Source: Paraglaciecola mesophila KMM 241
Lineage (GTDB): Bacteria > Pseudomonadota > Gammaproteobacteria > Enterobacterales > Alteromonadaceae
Assembly: GCF_000315015.1 (NCBI RefSeq)
Contig: NZ_BAEP01000089.1
Span: 1 to 64,000, forward strand
Length of the DNA: 64,000 nt
Direction: 5' to 3'
In this document: one piece after another, positions 9,549-19,742 of the stretch
Layout: each line of letters opens with the position of its first letter
Numbering within the stretch: the first letter of the stretch is position 1
Translations under genes and position numbers: made by a program
The notes under the pieces: model-generated
Seen by the model: only the letters and a program-made list of their open reading frames with translations
What the model was told of the DNA's origin: nothing
Database searches by the model: none

Positions 9549-10858
9549 GCCAATCAAAAGGTAGATACCAGCAAAACTTGCGCGCCGATGCCGCCCGTGT
9601 GCTTTTTCAAATATTAGAGCAAGGTATGTCAGCTAGAGAATGCTTACCTGCAGCACAACAAGATCATAATGAAAAAGACAAAGCATGGTTGCAAGAAATG
9701 ACTTACGGCGTACTTCGCCAGCTGCCCTTACTACAGCACTGGCTAAGATTGTTGCTCGATAAGCCGTTAAAGAAAAATGTGAAAGTGGTAGAGCACCTAA
9801 TTATGCTTGGGTTTTATCAACTTGCCTTTTCTCGAGTGTCAACTCATGCCGCTGTTTCTGAATGTGTAAATGCCTGCGTGCCATTAAATGCAATAGCAAC
9901 CAAGGGTTTGGTAAATGCTGTTTTGCGTAATTTCATACGCCAAGATACGGCGCAAAATTTACCTGATAATGAACAAGTTTTGAGCGGACAGCCAAAATGG
10001 TTCTACAAAAAGCTCGTTGATGCTTACCCCGATAATTACAAGACCATACTAGACGCAATGCAGGTAAAAGCACCTATTTGGTTGCGCGTTAATAACAAGT
10101 ACAAGAGTACTGATGAATATTGTCGACTTTTAGACGAAAGAGAAGTGGCCTATGAGCGTCAAGCAGCCCAGCATCAAGGTATTATTTTATCAAAAGGGTG
10201 CGACATCACGACTCTGCCAGGTTATGACGAAGGTTGGTTTGCGGTGCAAGATGGCGCAGCGCAATTAGCCGCGGGGCTGCTAGGCTCACAGCCTAATGAT
10301 CGCGTATTAGATTGCTGCGCAGCGCCGGGAGGAAAAACGTGTCACATACTTGAGCTACAACCCGATATAGCCACATGCGTAGCAATAGATATAGAAAGCA
10401 GCCGCCTTAAACGCATCGAAGAAAATTTAACTCGCTTAGGGCATCAAGCAACACTCATTTGCGGTGACGCCAGCAAGCCAACATCATGGTGGGACGGCCA
10501 GTTATTCGATCGCATATTGCTAGATGCGCCTTGCTCAGCCACAGGTATTATTCGCCGCCACCCAGATATAAAGTGGTTGCGTAAATCTAGTGACATTGAC
10601 GTACTTGTAGCATTACAAAGCAAAATAATCGATGCAATGTGGGCGTTGTTGAAGCCAGGTGGAACCATGCTTTACGCGACGTGTTCGATTCTTCCAGCAG
10701 AAAATCAGTTGCAAATTAGTGCGTTTTTAAATCGTACACCTGATGCGCTGTTAGACGACAAATTCGAAAATGACGCAGCACAAAAACCAGGAAGACAGAT
10801 TCTACCTGGTGAAAAACAAATGGACGGTTTTTATTACGCTCGACTGCTAAAAGCCTAA
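9545..10858 (+). CDS. rsmB: 16S rRNA (cytosine-967-C5)-methyltransferase
   Basis: Methylates C967 of 16S rRNA with SAM. It has the NusB-like RNA-binding N-terminal domain (residues 10-150) and a Rossmann methyltransferase domain with motif I ([11 protein letters not shown], about 256), [18 protein letters not shown] with motif IV Cys (about 327) and the catalytic Cys in YATCSI (about 378). Length 437 matches the family. It overlaps fmt by ATGA and is followed 48 bp on by trkA, the E. coli order. Confidence 0.96.
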   Translation: MSQSKGRYQQNLRADAARVLFQILEQGMSARECLPAAQQDHNEKDKAWLQEMTYGVLRQLPLLQHWLRLLLDKPLKKNVKVVEHLIMLGFYQLAFSRVSTHAAVSECVNACVPLNAIATKGLVNAVLRNFIRQDTAQNLPDNEQVLSGQPKWFYKKLVDAYPDNYKTILDAMQVKAPIWLRVNNKYKSTDEYCRLLDEREVAYERQAAQHQGIILSKGCDITTLPGYDEGWFAVQDGAAQLAAGLLGSQPNDRVLDCCAAPGGKTCHILELQPDIATCVAIDIESSRLKRIEENLTRLGHQATLICGDASKPTSWWDGQLFDRILLDAPCSATGIIRRHPDIKWLRKSSDIDVLVALQSKIIDAMWALLKPGGTMLYATCSILPAENQLQISAFLNRTPDALLDDKFENDAAQKPGRQILPGEKQMDGFYYARLLKA

Positions 10859-10906
10859 AAAACCGTATATTTTCTAAACAGAGCAACACGTTAGAATGAA
10901 TCTACA

Positions 10907-12286
10907 ATGAAAATAATAATTATTGGTGCGGGCCAGGTTGGCGCAACACTCGCCGAAAACCTCGTGGGTGAAATGAACGAAATCACTGTTATAGATTCTC
11001 ATCAAGACACCCTTAGACAGTTGCAAGACCGATTAGATTTACGTGTTATTAATGGCGTTGGCTCGCACCCTGATGTGTTAAAAAAGGCCGGTGCTGAAGA
11101 TGCTGATATGCTCATCGCTGTTACGAGCAGCGATGAAAGCAATATGATGGCCTGTCAGGTAGCTTATAGTTTATTTAAGACCCCGACCAAAATCGCCCGT
11201 GTTCGTTCAGAGCAATACATTATTTATCAAGAGCAGCTCTTTAAGCATCAGGATGTGCCTGTTGATCACTTAATTGCTCCCGAGCAATTAGTTACCAAGG
11301 CGATTAAACGCTTAATTGACTATCCCGGTGCGCTGCAAGTCGTTGAGTTCGCTGACGGCAAAGCCAGCCTAGTGGCGGTAAAAGCCTATTACGGTGGCCT
11401 ACTAGTTGGCCATGCCCTGTCAACGTTAAAGCAACACATGCCGAACGTAGAAACTCGTGTAGCTGCAATATACCGACGTGGCCGCCCTATTCGCCCGCTT
11501 GGTACTACCGTGATAGAAGCGGACGACGAAGTATTCTTTATCGCTGCGACCAAGCATATTCGTGCGGTAATGAGTGAACTACAAAAATTAGAGTCCAGTT
11601 ATAAGCGCATTATGATTGCTGGCGGCGGTCTGATAGGCGCAGGCTTGGCTAAACTGCTAGAACATAATCACAACGTAAAGTTAATCGAGTACAGTCAAGA
11701 ACGGGCTAAATACCTATCTGCTCACTTAGACAAAACCATCGTGTTTTGCGGTGACGCATCTGACCATGAATTGCTCACTGAGGAAAATGTTGAGCAAGTT
11801 GATGCGTTCATCGCAGTCACCAATGATGACGAAGCGAACATTATGTCTGCCATGCTCGCTAAACGCTTAGGCGCGCAAAAAGCCATGGTATTAATTCAGC
11901 GCAGTGCTTATGTAGATTTAGTGCAAGGTGGGGAAATAGACATCGCGTTCTCGCCTCAACAAGCCACCATTTCAGCTCTACTGACCCATATACGCCGTGG
12001 GGACATTGTCAATGTCTACTCACTTAGACGTGGTGCCGCAGAAGCAATTGAAGCGATAGCGCACGGCGATCAAAATACGTCTAAAGTCGTAGGACGTGAA
12101 ATTCGCGACATCAAATTACCCCCAGGCACGACAATTGGCGCCATCGTCAGAGCTGACGAAGTGATTATTGCCCACAGTAATACTAAGATTGAAGCTAACG
12201 ATCACGTGATCTTATTTTTGGTCGACAAAAAGTTTATTAGCCATGTTGAAAAACTGTTTCAACCCAGCGCTTTCTTCTTTGGGTAA
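10907..12286 (+). CDS. trkA: Trk potassium-uptake regulatory subunit TrkA
   Basis: Peripheral cytoplasmic NAD(H)-binding subunit of the Trk K+ system. It contains two RCK repeats: [13 protein letters not shown] at residues 7-19 and a second nucleotide loop [14 protein letters not shown] near 239, each followed by a TrkA_C domain. Length 459 (E. coli 458). Last gene of the def-fmt-rsmB-trkA unit. Its membrane partner trkH lies 2.3 kb downstream on the opposite strand, with three exported-protein genes between. Confidence 0.96.
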   Translation: MKIIIIGAGQVGATLAENLVGEMNEITVIDSHQDTLRQLQDRLDLRVINGVGSHPDVLKKAGAEDADMLIAVTSSDESNMMACQVAYSLFKTPTKIARVRSEQYIIYQEQLFKHQDVPVDHLIAPEQLVTKAIKRLIDYPGALQVVEFADGKASLVAVKAYYGGLLVGHALSTLKQHMPNVETRVAAIYRRGRPIRPLGTTVIEADDEVFFIAATKHIRAVMSELQKLESSYKRIMIAGGGLIGAGLAKLLEHNHNVKLIEYSQERAKYLSAHLDKTIVFCGDASDHELLTEENVEQVDAFIAVTNDDEANIMSAMLAKRLGAQKAMVLIQRSAYVDLVQGGEIDIAFSPQQATISALLTHIRRGDIVNVYSLRRGAAEAIEAIAHGDQNTSKVVGREIRDIKLPPGTTIGAIVRADEVIIAHSNTKIEANDHVILFLVDKKFISHVEKLFQPSAFFFG

Positions 12287-12390
12287 GCAAGCACTTAAAC
12301 TTAACTCCCTTAGCCTAAAGACTAGATTGGCGAATGGACGGAAGTAACCTAAAATCCGCCTCACCAATTTGGTTAATTAAAGGAATGATA

Positions 12391-12927
12391 ATGAAAAAAC
12401 TAAGTATCGTACTTACAGTCGCAGCACTCAGTATTCAGCCTCAGGCACACGCAGAAGGCTGGTTAGATTCAATTAAAAGCATGCTAGGTATGGAAACACA
12501 GCAAGAAGCTGCCACTCCTTCTATCTCCGGCATGGTTTCCTCTGTAACTGATTCTCTTGGCGTTACACAAACTCAAGCCTCTGGCGGTTTAGGCGCAATA
12601 TTTAATTATGCCAAAGAAAATATCTCTTCAGATCAATACGGCCAGCTGACCGATGCTCTACCCGGCGTAAGCGGTTTATTGGAATCAGTGCCTGATATTA
12701 GCAATATGACGAGTGAAGGTGGTTTAGGAGGCATCTTAGATAAAGCTGCAAGCTATAATGAATCACTAAAAGCAATTAATGATGTGAAAAAGCAATTTGA
12801 AGCATTGGGTTTGAAGCCTGAAATGATTACGCAATTTGTTAGCAAAGCTCAAGCTTACTTGGATACCCCAGAAGGCCAGCAAGCCAAGCAATTGCTGACT
12901 CAAGGTTTAGGTAAACTACTTGGTTAA
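12391..12927 (+). CDS. Exported DUF2780-type protein
   Basis: An exported 178-residue protein: signal peptide about residues 1-20 ending QAHA, then a low-complexity Gly/Ser/Leu-rich helical region (SGGLGAIF, EGGLGGILDKA) typical of the DUF2780 family found in marine gammaproteobacteria. Function unknown. ATG 12391 is chosen because AAAGGA precedes it and the signal peptide begins there; an in-frame start at 12334 would place 19 extra residues before the signal. It follows trkA by 104 bp and ends with a strong terminator at 12979-13002. Confidence 0.7.
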   Translation: MKKLSIVLTVAALSIQPQAHAEGWLDSIKSMLGMETQQEAATPSISGMVSSVTDSLGVTQTQASGGLGAIFNYAKENISSDQYGQLTDALPGVSGLLESVPDISNMTSEGGLGGILDKAASYNESLKAINDVKKQFEALGLKPEMITQFVSKAQAYLDTPEGQQAKQLLTQGLGKLLG

Positions 12928-12978
12928 GTCCTAAAGTGAATATACCGACGCTCATATGGTAGACAAAATGAATAGTTC

Positions 12979-13002
12979 AAAAAGCCACTTCGTGGCTTTT
13001 TT
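12979..13002 (+). terminator. Intrinsic terminator after the DUF2780 gene
   Basis: AAAAGCCAC and GTGGCTTTT form a stem with a short TTC loop, followed by a T run. The symmetric A and T tracts make it able to act on both strands. Confidence 0.85.
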
Positions 13003-13183
13003 CATTTCAGATAGCTTCGTTTAGATTCAAAAATTTACCGTTAATCAAGACTTTCAGCGAAAAAGCTAAAAATTCACACAAATGCACTTTGCATTACGTG
13101 AGTTTAGCGTTAAGGTTTTTAGACGCTGCTCAGGAAGAGGTCGTGTCAGCTCGATTGTCATGATGAATTTATGGAGGAATATT

Positions 13184-13543
13184 ATGCTAAATACCAATTC
13201 ATCTCTCAAAAAATTCCCCACTTTACCGCAAGTGCTTTTAGGCTTTTGCTGTATGTTGCTGTCGCTTTTTACCTTCGCACAGGAAGAAACTGAAGAAGAA
13301 GCGCTAGCGAGAATGCAAGCACAACTCAATGGTGAGGTAATGTCACGCCCATTTTTGGCTGAACGCCCAAAAGAAGTGGATAACTATATTGAGAGCATGC
13401 TTAAAAAGAACGTTAAGCCACCAGAATACCAAGGCACTTATTGGCGCCGAGGATATACATGTCGTGACTTGTTACGTTACAACTGGACGCAGTACCGAAA
13501 CTGTCGTTACTACCATAGGTACCATGGTCGGTATTACTACTAA
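13184..13543 (+). CDS. Small exported protein, Tyr/Arg-rich C-terminus, unknown
   Basis: I do not recognise this 119-residue protein. A hydrophobic export signal (residues about 16-33, ending FAQ) is followed by an acidic stretch (EETEEEALARM) and a C-terminal 30 residues with many Tyr, Arg and His and two Cys (YTCRD, RNCRYYH, ending RYYY). The start ATG 13184 has GGAGG eight bases upstream; an earlier ATG at 13082 gives a non-signal N-terminus and is rejected. The TraT gene starts 40 bp downstream on the same strand, so both are probably co-transcribed and act at the cell surface. Confidence 0.65.
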   Translation: MLNTNSSLKKFPTLPQVLLGFCCMLLSLFTFAQEETEEEALARMQAQLNGEVMSRPFLAERPKEVDNYIESMLKKNVKPPEYQGTYWRRGYTCRDLLRYNWTQYRNCRYYHRYHGRYYY

Positions 13544-13583
13544 AACCACAATTTAATCAATAACATAAGTAAAGGTAATTACT

Positions 13584-14330
13584 ATGAAAAATTATGTTCG
13601 TTCCGCCAAAATCGCATTCGTCGGACTCGCTATTTTAGCTTTAACAAGTTGTGCTGCGGTTCACACATCAATAGCGAAAAAGGACTTAGATGTTCAAACT
13701 AAACTCAGCACTTCAATCTTTGTTGATGCAGTTCCACCTGAAAAGCGCAAAGTGTATTTAGAAGTACGCTCTGCCGTGATGGAATTTGACCGAAATGCAT
13801 TTAGACAGGCGCTTAACGAACAAATTTCTGGTAGCGGCAATGGTTACTCTTTTGTGGATAGCCCAGATAAGGCTCAGTACACCATGAGCGTTTTTGTGCG
13901 TAACCTTGAGAAAGCATCACCTAGCGCCGCTGAAAACTATCTTTCTAGTGGTTTCCAAGGTGTAGCAGCTGGTTCAGCTATTGGCTATGCCACCGGTGGT
14001 AGCTATCGAGGCGCAGCAGCAGCGGGCCTAATTGGAGGTTTAGCATCAACGGCAGCAAACGCATTCGTTAAAGATGTTACCTATTTACTTGTTGCAGATA
14101 TTCAAATTCGTGAACGCGCTAAGAAAGGAGTCATCGTACGTCGTGACTCTAAGGTAAACAGCAAAATTTCTGATGACGGCGCAACAACGCAAACGTATTC
14201 TGAAGCAACAAATCAAAAAGAATATCGTACACGTGTTGTGACCACCGCTAATAAAGCAAATCTTGAACTAGAAGAAGCACAGCCTCTTATGTTCGAAAAA
14301 ACGGCTTACGCTATGGCATCATTCTTCTAA
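13584..14330 (+). CDS. TraT-family outer-membrane lipoprotein
   Basis: Homologue of the F-plasmid TraT lipoprotein, which in F causes surface exclusion and serum resistance. Signal peptide with lipobox LTSC (Cys 23), then the family pattern: IAKKDLDVQTK, SPDKAQY, a Gly/Ala-rich hydrophobic middle (residues about 130-160) and the strongly conserved tail EYRTRVVTTANKANLELEEA. Length 248 against 244 for F TraT. AAAGG precedes ATG 13584. No conjugation genes are near, so this is a chromosomal TraT-like protein of uncertain role. It ends with two tandem terminators. Confidence 0.87.
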   Translation: MKNYVRSAKIAFVGLAILALTSCAAVHTSIAKKDLDVQTKLSTSIFVDAVPPEKRKVYLEVRSAVMEFDRNAFRQALNEQISGSGNGYSFVDSPDKAQYTMSVFVRNLEKASPSAAENYLSSGFQGVAAGSAIGYATGGSYRGAAAAGLIGGLASTAANAFVKDVTYLLVADIQIRERAKKGVIVRRDSKVNSKISDDGATTQTYSEATNQKEYRTRVVTTANKANLELEEAQPLMFEKTAYAMASFF

Positions 14331-14349
14331 ATTGGAATGAAATGAAATA

Positions 14350-14417
14350 TGGCAGTGCGAAGCTGCCTTTTTAGCATTCAAAGGCTACTCGCCGTAAAGG
14401 TGAGTAGCCTTTTTTAT
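14350..14417 (+). terminator. Two tandem terminators after the TraT gene
   Basis: The first is GGCAG-loop-CTGCC followed by TTTTT (about 14350-14372). The second is AGGCTACTC-loop-GAGTAGCCT followed by six Ts (about 14382-14416). Two strong hairpins in a row isolate the locus from the convergent trkH. Confidence 0.85.
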
Positions 14418-14440
14418 GGGCCAGGGAAAGTAAGCGCCTC

Positions 14441-14572
14441 ATACCAATTCCAAAACCGAGAGCGCAGTACTAAACCCACTAGGGCTTTGCCTACGGACAA
14501 GTTTTAAAGGGAGTTACACTGCGCAGCTCGAATTCGAAAGAGCATAAGTTAATTGTTTAGTAGAGTTGGTAT
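14441..14572. repeat. Palindromic dispersed repeat, copy A
   Basis: A 132-bp intergenic element with imperfect inverted ends ATACCAATTC (14441-14450) and GAGTTGGTAT (14563-14572) and an inner inverted pair GCGCAGT / ACTGCGC. The core 14458-14523 aligns without gaps to 29726-29791 (copy B), roughly three quarters identical by hand. No ORF inside. It looks like a MITE-like or structured-RNA repeat. Confidence 0.6.
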
Positions 14573-14600
14573 AACGAGCAACACATACTCAATAGCATAA

Positions 14601-16052
14601 TTAACTGCGCCAAAAAGTCGGCGAGAACAGTACAAGCAGCGAAAACACCTCTAACCGGCCAAATAGCATGGCTAAGATAAGTAGCCATTTTCCTGTATCA
14701 GACACATCAGCAAATGAACCGGACACAGTGCCTAAACCAGGGCCTAAGTTATTCAATGTTGCAGCGGTCGCGGTAAAAGCGGATACATCATCCATCCCTG
14801 TAGCAATAAGACAGACCATGATGATAACGAAAATCATCGCATATGCAGAAAAGAATCCCCATACCGCTTCTACTACCTTATCAGGCAAGGCTCGATCTCC
14901 TAGTTTTACGGTATAGACGGCCTTAGGATGAATCAAGCGGTCAACTTCACGTTTACCTTGTAAGAAAAGTAGCAATACGCGCACAACTTTTAAGCCGCCT
15001 CCAGTTGAACCTGCACACCCACCTATGAAGCTAGAAAAAATCAACATAATTGGTAAAAAAGCGGGCCAATGTGAGAAGTCAGTAGTGGCGAAACCAGCGG
15101 TAGTACTAAATGAAACAGATTGAATCAATGCTTGGTCAAAGGCGATCCCTGCACCATCAAACCAACTGAATTTCATTAGTACGAAAAAATACACCGCGAC
15201 CAGCACAAACTGAATTAGAAAGAACGCACGTAACTCAGGATCATAAAAATACCCCATTAATGTTCTGCCACTGGCAGCAGCATAATGCAGGGCGAAATTG
15301 AGCGCTGCTATCCACAGAAATATAACGCATACGATGTTAATCCAAGGACTATCAAAATAACCAATACTTGCGTCATAATTTGAAAAGCCACCTATTGCGA
15401 CGGTTGAAAATGCGTGGCAAAGGGCGTCAAACCAATTCATACCAGCAAACCAATAGGCCACACCACAACAAATTGTTAACGTAAGATAGATGTACCATAA
15501 GTGCTTGGCAGTATCTGCGATGCGAGGCGTCATTTTTGAATCTTTGACTGGCCCGGGCGTTTCAGCTCGGTACAACTGCATTCCACCGACGCCAAGAATA
15601 GGCAGAATAGCAACGGCCAGTACGATGATCCCCATCCCACCTAACCATTGAAGTTGTTGCCTGTAAAACTGCACCGCTTTAGGTAGATAGTCGATCCCTT
15701 GGATCACCGTAGCCCCAGTCGTCGTTAGCCCGGAAAACGCCTCAAAGAACGCGTCAGAAACCGACATTTCAGGCTGTTCTAGTAAAAGCAGCGGTAACGC
15801 ACCAAAACTTGCTAGAACAGTCCAAAAAAGTACAACGATTAAAAATCCTTCCTTAGCGCGCAAATCTCTGCGGTGAAGCCGATTTGGATACCAAAACATC
15901 AGGCCAGTGCCTAAGCACAGCAGAAAGGCGAGGAAAAACGGAAGGCCACTGCCGTCTTTGAAGTATAATGAAATGATGGCAGGTGGGATCATAGTCACAC
16001 TAAACAACGCAACAAGTAGGCCTAAGATCCGAATTATCGTTCGGTATTGCAT
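14601..16052 (-). CDS. trkH: Trk potassium transporter subunit TrkH
   Basis: Integral inner-membrane K+ channel-like subunit of the Trk system, with four pore-loop repeats. Visible selectivity-loop sequences include TTTGATV near residue 110, FSTVAIGGFSNYD near 216, FSTTAGFATTDF near 312 and NNLGPGLG near 435, and about ten hydrophobic segments. Length 483 equals E. coli TrkH. It converges on the TraT gene and is separated by 2.3 kb from its partner trkA. Start ATG 16052; the 810-bp region upstream has no gene. Confidence 0.95.
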   Translation of the reverse strand: MQYRTIIRILGLLVALFSVTMIPPAIISLYFKDGSGLPFFLAFLLCLGTGLMFWYPNRLHRRDLRAKEGFLIVVLFWTVLASFGALPLLLLEQPEMSVSDAFFEAFSGLTTTGATVIQGIDYLPKAVQFYRQQLQWLGGMGIIVLAVAILPILGVGGMQLYRAETPGPVKDSKMTPRIADTAKHLWYIYLTLTICCGVAYWFAGMNWFDALCHAFSTVAIGGFSNYDASIGYFDSPWINIVCVIFLWIAALNFALHYAAASGRTLMGYFYDPELRAFFLIQFVLVAVYFFVLMKFSWFDGAGIAFDQALIQSVSFSTTAGFATTDFSHWPAFLPIMLIFSSFIGGCAGSTGGGLKVVRVLLLFLQGKREVDRLIHPKAVYTVKLGDRALPDKVVEAVWGFFSAYAMIFVIIMVCLIATGMDDVSAFTATAATLNNLGPGLGTVSGSFADVSDTGKWLLILAMLFGRLEVFSLLVLFSPTFWRS

Positions 16053-16627
16053 CGCTTAACTTTTACCAACTAAAATACGCACGCCAGTGCGCTTAAAAAA
16101 TACCAGCATTAGTAGTCTTTCTTAATCTTTTTATTTACCAAGGGATATGAGGTGATTGTCCGCCCCAATAAATTCAAAAGCAATACACAAAGCCGAATAA
16201 TAGTACAAACAGCCTTTTATGAGCATTAGCAAAGACTTAGGTAACACAGGTATTTCCGAACTGATATGGAAAATACAGAGCAACTCATTATTTTACGTAT
16301 TGACGCAAAAACTCTTTTATAGGATTAAAGAGCTACAAGTCTACAGCAGCAAAACAAACAGTTTATTAACAACCTTTCCCAGTAGAAATAAAAGAAAGAG
16401 GTCTAAATAACTTTGTTGTAGGTTATCTGCTAAGTTTACGAACCATGATGTTAATGAATCGTAAGCGAACAAACCCCTATCCCTTACTATTCCTGCCTTA
16501 TACTTATAGACAGCAAAACTGTATTATTTTCAGACAAAAATAGTTTAACATTTAACCTTTCCTCTCCAGTAAATTACGTGTAAAGTCTTCATCCCCTTTG
16601 GATAGCACCGAATATTTATTAATAATG

Positions 16628-16636
16628 TTATCCACA
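16628..16636 (+). promoter_or_regulatory. DnaA box upstream of polA (distal)
   Basis: Perfect TTATCCACA, 227 bp before the polA start. Confidence 0.7.
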
Positions 16637-16770
16637 TCGGTAAATTCTCTTAAGTAGTTACATTTTGCCTGAAGTAATTAATTTCACCCCAATAAATTCA
16701 AGGGCTGTGGATCGTTAACTTGATCCATAACGATCCGTTTAGTCTTCATCGAAAAATTTATTCAACAGAG

Positions 16771-16779
16771 TTATCCACA
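16771..16779 (+). promoter_or_regulatory. DnaA box upstream of polA (proximal)
   Basis: Perfect TTATCCACA, 84 bp before the polA start, in the same orientation as the distal box and within the likely promoter/leader. Confidence 0.7.
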
Positions 16780-16862
16780 AATTGATCTGATCTCTGCATG
16801 GATGAATAGTGCTGTGTGTGGCATCCTTTACGCGTTTAAATAATTCCTGAGAAAAATACCAT

Positions 16863-19649
16863 ATGAGCAATACTGATCCCGCTACTACGCCCGTCATTCC
16901 CAATAACCCGTTTATATTAGTCGACGGATCATCTTATTTATTTCGTGCTTTTCACGGCATGCCCCCTTTGACTAATTCTAAAGGACAAGATACCGGCGCG
17001 ATCTACGGTGTGATTAATATGTTGCGTAGCTTGATCAAGCAGTTTAGCCCTACGCATATGGCGGTTGTATTTGATGCTAAAGGTAAAACATTTAGGGATG
17101 ATATTTATAGCGAATATAAGGCTAACCGTCCCTCCATGCCTGAAGAACTGCGCAGTCAAATTGAACCTTTGCATAAGATCATTAGGGCAATGGGCCTTCC
17201 TATTATTGTGGAGTCCGGTGTGGAAGCGGACGACGTGATCGGTACACTGGCTGATCAAGCCAGTAAACTGGGGATTCCCACGCTTATTAGCACAGGTGAT
17301 AAAGACATGGCGCAGTTGGTTAATGAGCACGTAACGCTGATTAATACGATGAACAATCATGTGATGGATCCACAAGGCGTGGTCGAGAAATTTGGCATTC
17401 CCCCAGAATTAGTCATCGATTTTCTCGCTCTCAAAGGCGACAAAGTAGACAACATTCCTGGCGTACCCGGTGTAGGCGATAAAAGTGCGTTGGGCCTACT
17501 CCAAGGTATTGGCAGCATCAACGACATATACGAAAATCTTGATAAAATTGCCTCGTTAGATTTTCGTGGGGCTAAGAAAATGGCAGACAAGATGCGCGAA
17601 TATGAAGAGCAAGCGCGCTTGTCTTATACATTGGCGACAATCAAGTTAGATGTCGAAATGGATTGTAACCCCACAAGCCTATCACCCATCGCGGCTGACT
17701 ACGCGGTATTGAAGGAGCTCTTCGCAGAACTTGAATTCAAACGTTGGCTTAAAGATGCCACTGATGCTTTGAATAACGGAGCAGAAACAGAACAAGCAAT
17801 GTCAGCCAGTGACAAGCTCCCCCCTAAGTCAGAGGTTCAAGTCACCTACCAAACAATACTCACGCAAGATGCACTTGAAAAATGGTTAGCTAAGTTGCAA
17901 CAGGCTGACCTATTTGCTTTTGATACAGAAACCACAAGTTTGAATTATATGCAGGCTGAGTTGGTCGGTATGTCATTTTGTATTGAAGAGGGCGAAGCGG
18001 CTTACCTACCTTTAGCACATGATTATGTCGATGCTCCACAGCAGCTTGATCGCAGTGAAGTTTTGGCCTTGTTCAAACCTTTACTAGAAGACAAAAGCAA
18101 AGCCAAAGTTGGACAACATCTAAAATACGATAAAAACGTGCTCGCGAACTATGACATTAATCTGCAAGGTATTGCTTACGACACCATGCTTGAGTCATAT
18201 GTGCTAAACAGTGTCGCAACACGCCATGATATGGACAGCTTAGCGCAGTACTACTTGGGTATATCTACAGTTCATTTTGAAGATATTGCGGGCAAAGGGG
18301 CAAAACAGCTGACCTTTAATCAGATCCCATTAGATCAGGCGGCGCATTATGCAGCCGAAGATGCCGATATCACCTTGAGATTGCACAACCATATTTGGCA
18401 AAAGCTACATCAAACCCCCGAGCTAGCGTCGGTCCTGACAGAAATCGAGGTACCCTTAGCGACCGTGCTGGCTAAAATGGAGCAGTTTGGCGTATTGATC
18501 GATAGTCAAAAACTCAGTCAACAAAGTCAGGACCTTGCTACAAGGATCATGCAGCTAGAGCGCGAAGTTCACGAATTAGCAGGTGAGGAGTTTAATTTAG
18601 GTTCAACGAAACAATTGCAGGAAATTCTGTTTAATAAATTAAGTCTTCCGGTGTTGAAGAAAACTCCTAAAGGCGCCCCCTCTACCTCTGAGGAAGTTTT
18701 ACAGGAGTTAGCACTTACATACCCACTACCTAAATTATTAATGGAATTTAGGGTGTTAAGTAAGTTAAAAAATACCTATACAGATAAGCTTCCTAAAATG
18801 ATAAACCCGCGTAGTGGCCGAGTGCATACTTCATATCATCAAGCCATCACTGCTACGGGGCGCCTCTCTTCTACAGAACCCAATTTGCAGAACATTCCAA
18901 TTAGAACGGAACAAGGACGCAGAGTAAGACAAGCGTTTATTGCTCGCCCTGGGTACAAAATAGTTGCAGCAGATTACTCCCAAATAGAACTTAGAATTAT
19001 GGCGCACCTTTCCCAAGATGAAGGTTTATTAAAGGCCTTTTCTCAAGGTAAAGATATACATACTGCCACAGCGGCAGAAGTATTTAACATTTCGCTAACG
19101 GATGTAACCACAGAACAGAGACGTAACGCCAAGGCTATTAATTTTGGGTTGATTTACGGAATGTCTGCTTTCGGCCTATCGAAGCAACTCAATGTATCTC
19201 GCCATGATGCTCAGCATTATATGGATCTTTACTTTGAACGTTATCCTGGCGTGCTGAAGTACATGGAAGACTCCCGTATTGTCGCGAAAGAAAACGGTTA
19301 TGTGTCAACGGTATTTGGTCGCCGCCTCTATCTACCTGAAATTAATGCGAGTAATGGGCTGCGCCGCAAAGGCGCAGAAAGAGCCGCGATTAACGCCCCA
19401 ATGCAAGGCACGGCTGCCGATATTATTAAAAAAGCTATGTTGAAAGTGGATGCTTGGATTGACACCTTACCAAGCGATCAAACGCGTATGATAATGCAAG
19501 TACACGATGAGCTAATTTTTGAAATAAAAGAACAAAGTGTAGAAAGTGACAAAAGTACTATCGTCGACCTTATGGAAAAAGCAGTTTCATTAGACGTACC
19601 GCTTATTGTTGAAGCTGGAGTTGGCGAAAATTGGGACCAAGCTCACTAG
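16863..19649 (+). CDS. polA: DNA polymerase I
   Basis: Okazaki-fragment maturation and repair polymerase, 928 residues (E. coli 928). Three domains are intact: 5'-3' exonuclease (residues 15-300; [35 protein letters not shown]), proofreading 3'-5' exonuclease (about 330-520; [10 protein letters not shown] with the metal Asp/Glu, and later AAEDADITL) and polymerase (about 530-928; motif [15 protein letters not shown], the [15 protein letters not shown]-helix, motif [10 protein letters not shown]). ATG 16863. The upstream region has DnaA boxes; downstream lies the Spot 42 gene, as in E. coli. Confidence 0.98.
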   Translation: MSNTDPATTPVIPNNPFILVDGSSYLFRAFHGMPPLTNSKGQDTGAIYGVINMLRSLIKQFSPTHMAVVFDAKGKTFRDDIYSEYKANRPSMPEELRSQIEPLHKIIRAMGLPIIVESGVEADDVIGTLADQASKLGIPTLISTGDKDMAQLVNEHVTLINTMNNHVMDPQGVVEKFGIPPELVIDFLALKGDKVDNIPGVPGVGDKSALGLLQGIGSINDIYENLDKIASLDFRGAKKMADKMREYEEQARLSYTLATIKLDVEMDCNPTSLSPIAADYAVLKELFAELEFKRWLKDATDALNNGAETEQAMSASDKLPPKSEVQVTYQTILTQDALEKWLAKLQQADLFAFDTETTSLNYMQAELVGMSFCIEEGEAAYLPLAHDYVDAPQQLDRSEVLALFKPLLEDKSKAKVGQHLKYDKNVLANYDINLQGIAYDTMLESYVLNSVATRHDMDSLAQYYLGISTVHFEDIAGKGAKQLTFNQIPLDQAAHYAAEDADITLRLHNHIWQKLHQTPELASVLTEIEVPLATVLAKMEQFGVLIDSQKLSQQSQDLATRIMQLEREVHELAGEEFNLGSTKQLQEILFNKLSLPVLKKTPKGAPSTSEEVLQELALTYPLPKLLMEFRVLSKLKNTYTDKLPKMINPRSGRVHTSYHQAITATGRLSSTEPNLQNIPIRTEQGRRVRQAFIARPGYKIVAADYSQIELRIMAHLSQDEGLLKAFSQGKDIHTATAAEVFNISLTDVTTEQRRNAKAINFGLIYGMSAFGLSKQLNVSRHDAQHYMDLYFERYPGVLKYMEDSRIVAKENGYVSTVFGRRLYLPEINASNGLRRKGAERAAINAPMQGTAADIIKKAMLKVDAWIDTLPSDQTRMIMQVHDELIFEIKEQSVESDKSTIVDLMEKAVSLDVPLIVEAGVGENWDQAH

Positions 19650-19677
19650 GCAGTACCTCAGGAACACAAAAAATAAG

Positions 19678-19706
19678 CGCTTTATGTAATTTAATTACAT
19701 AAAGCG
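19678..19706. terminator. Perfect 13-bp palindrome after polA
   Basis: CGCTTTATGTAAT (19678-19690) pairs with ATTACATAAAGCG (19694-19706) around TTA. An A-rich tract precedes it, so on the minus strand it has a T-rich tail; on the plus strand the tail is weak. It may end polA transcription or bind a regulator of the adjacent Spot 42 promoter, whose -35 begins two bases further on. Confidence 0.55.
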
Positions 19707-19707
19707 G

Positions 19708-19735
19708 TTGGCATTTTAATGAACTTTGCTAATAT
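19708..19735 (+). promoter_or_regulatory. Spot 42 promoter
   Basis: -35 TTGGCA (19708-19713), 16-bp spacer, -10 TAATAT (19730-19735), then seven bases to the expected RNA start G19743. Confidence 0.7.
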
Positions 19736-19742
19736 CTGTGAT

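Larger units (their letters stand above)
16053..16862. other. 810-bp AT-rich intergenic region with DnaA boxes, divergent trkH/polA
   Basis: No convincing gene. It carries two perfect DnaA boxes TTATCCACA (16628-16636 and 16771-16779), weaker relatives (TTTGGATAG near 16598, TGTGGATCG 16706-16714), several GATC sites in the last 160 bp, and a perfect 15-bp direct repeat CCCCAATAAATTCAA at 16163-16177 and 16687-16701. It must contain the polA and trkH promoters. The box cluster suggests DnaA control of polA or a DnaA-titrating site. Confidence 0.65.

Noticed and set aside
13082-13183. Longer N-terminus for the Tyr/Arg-rich exported protein
   Set aside because: The upstream stretch lacks a ribosome-binding site and would place 34 charged residues before the signal peptide, while GGAGG precedes ATG 13184.
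16219-16410. 63-residue plus-strand ORF between trkH and polA
   Set aside because: No ribosome-binding site, low-complexity composition and it lies in an AT-rich control region; no family resemblance.
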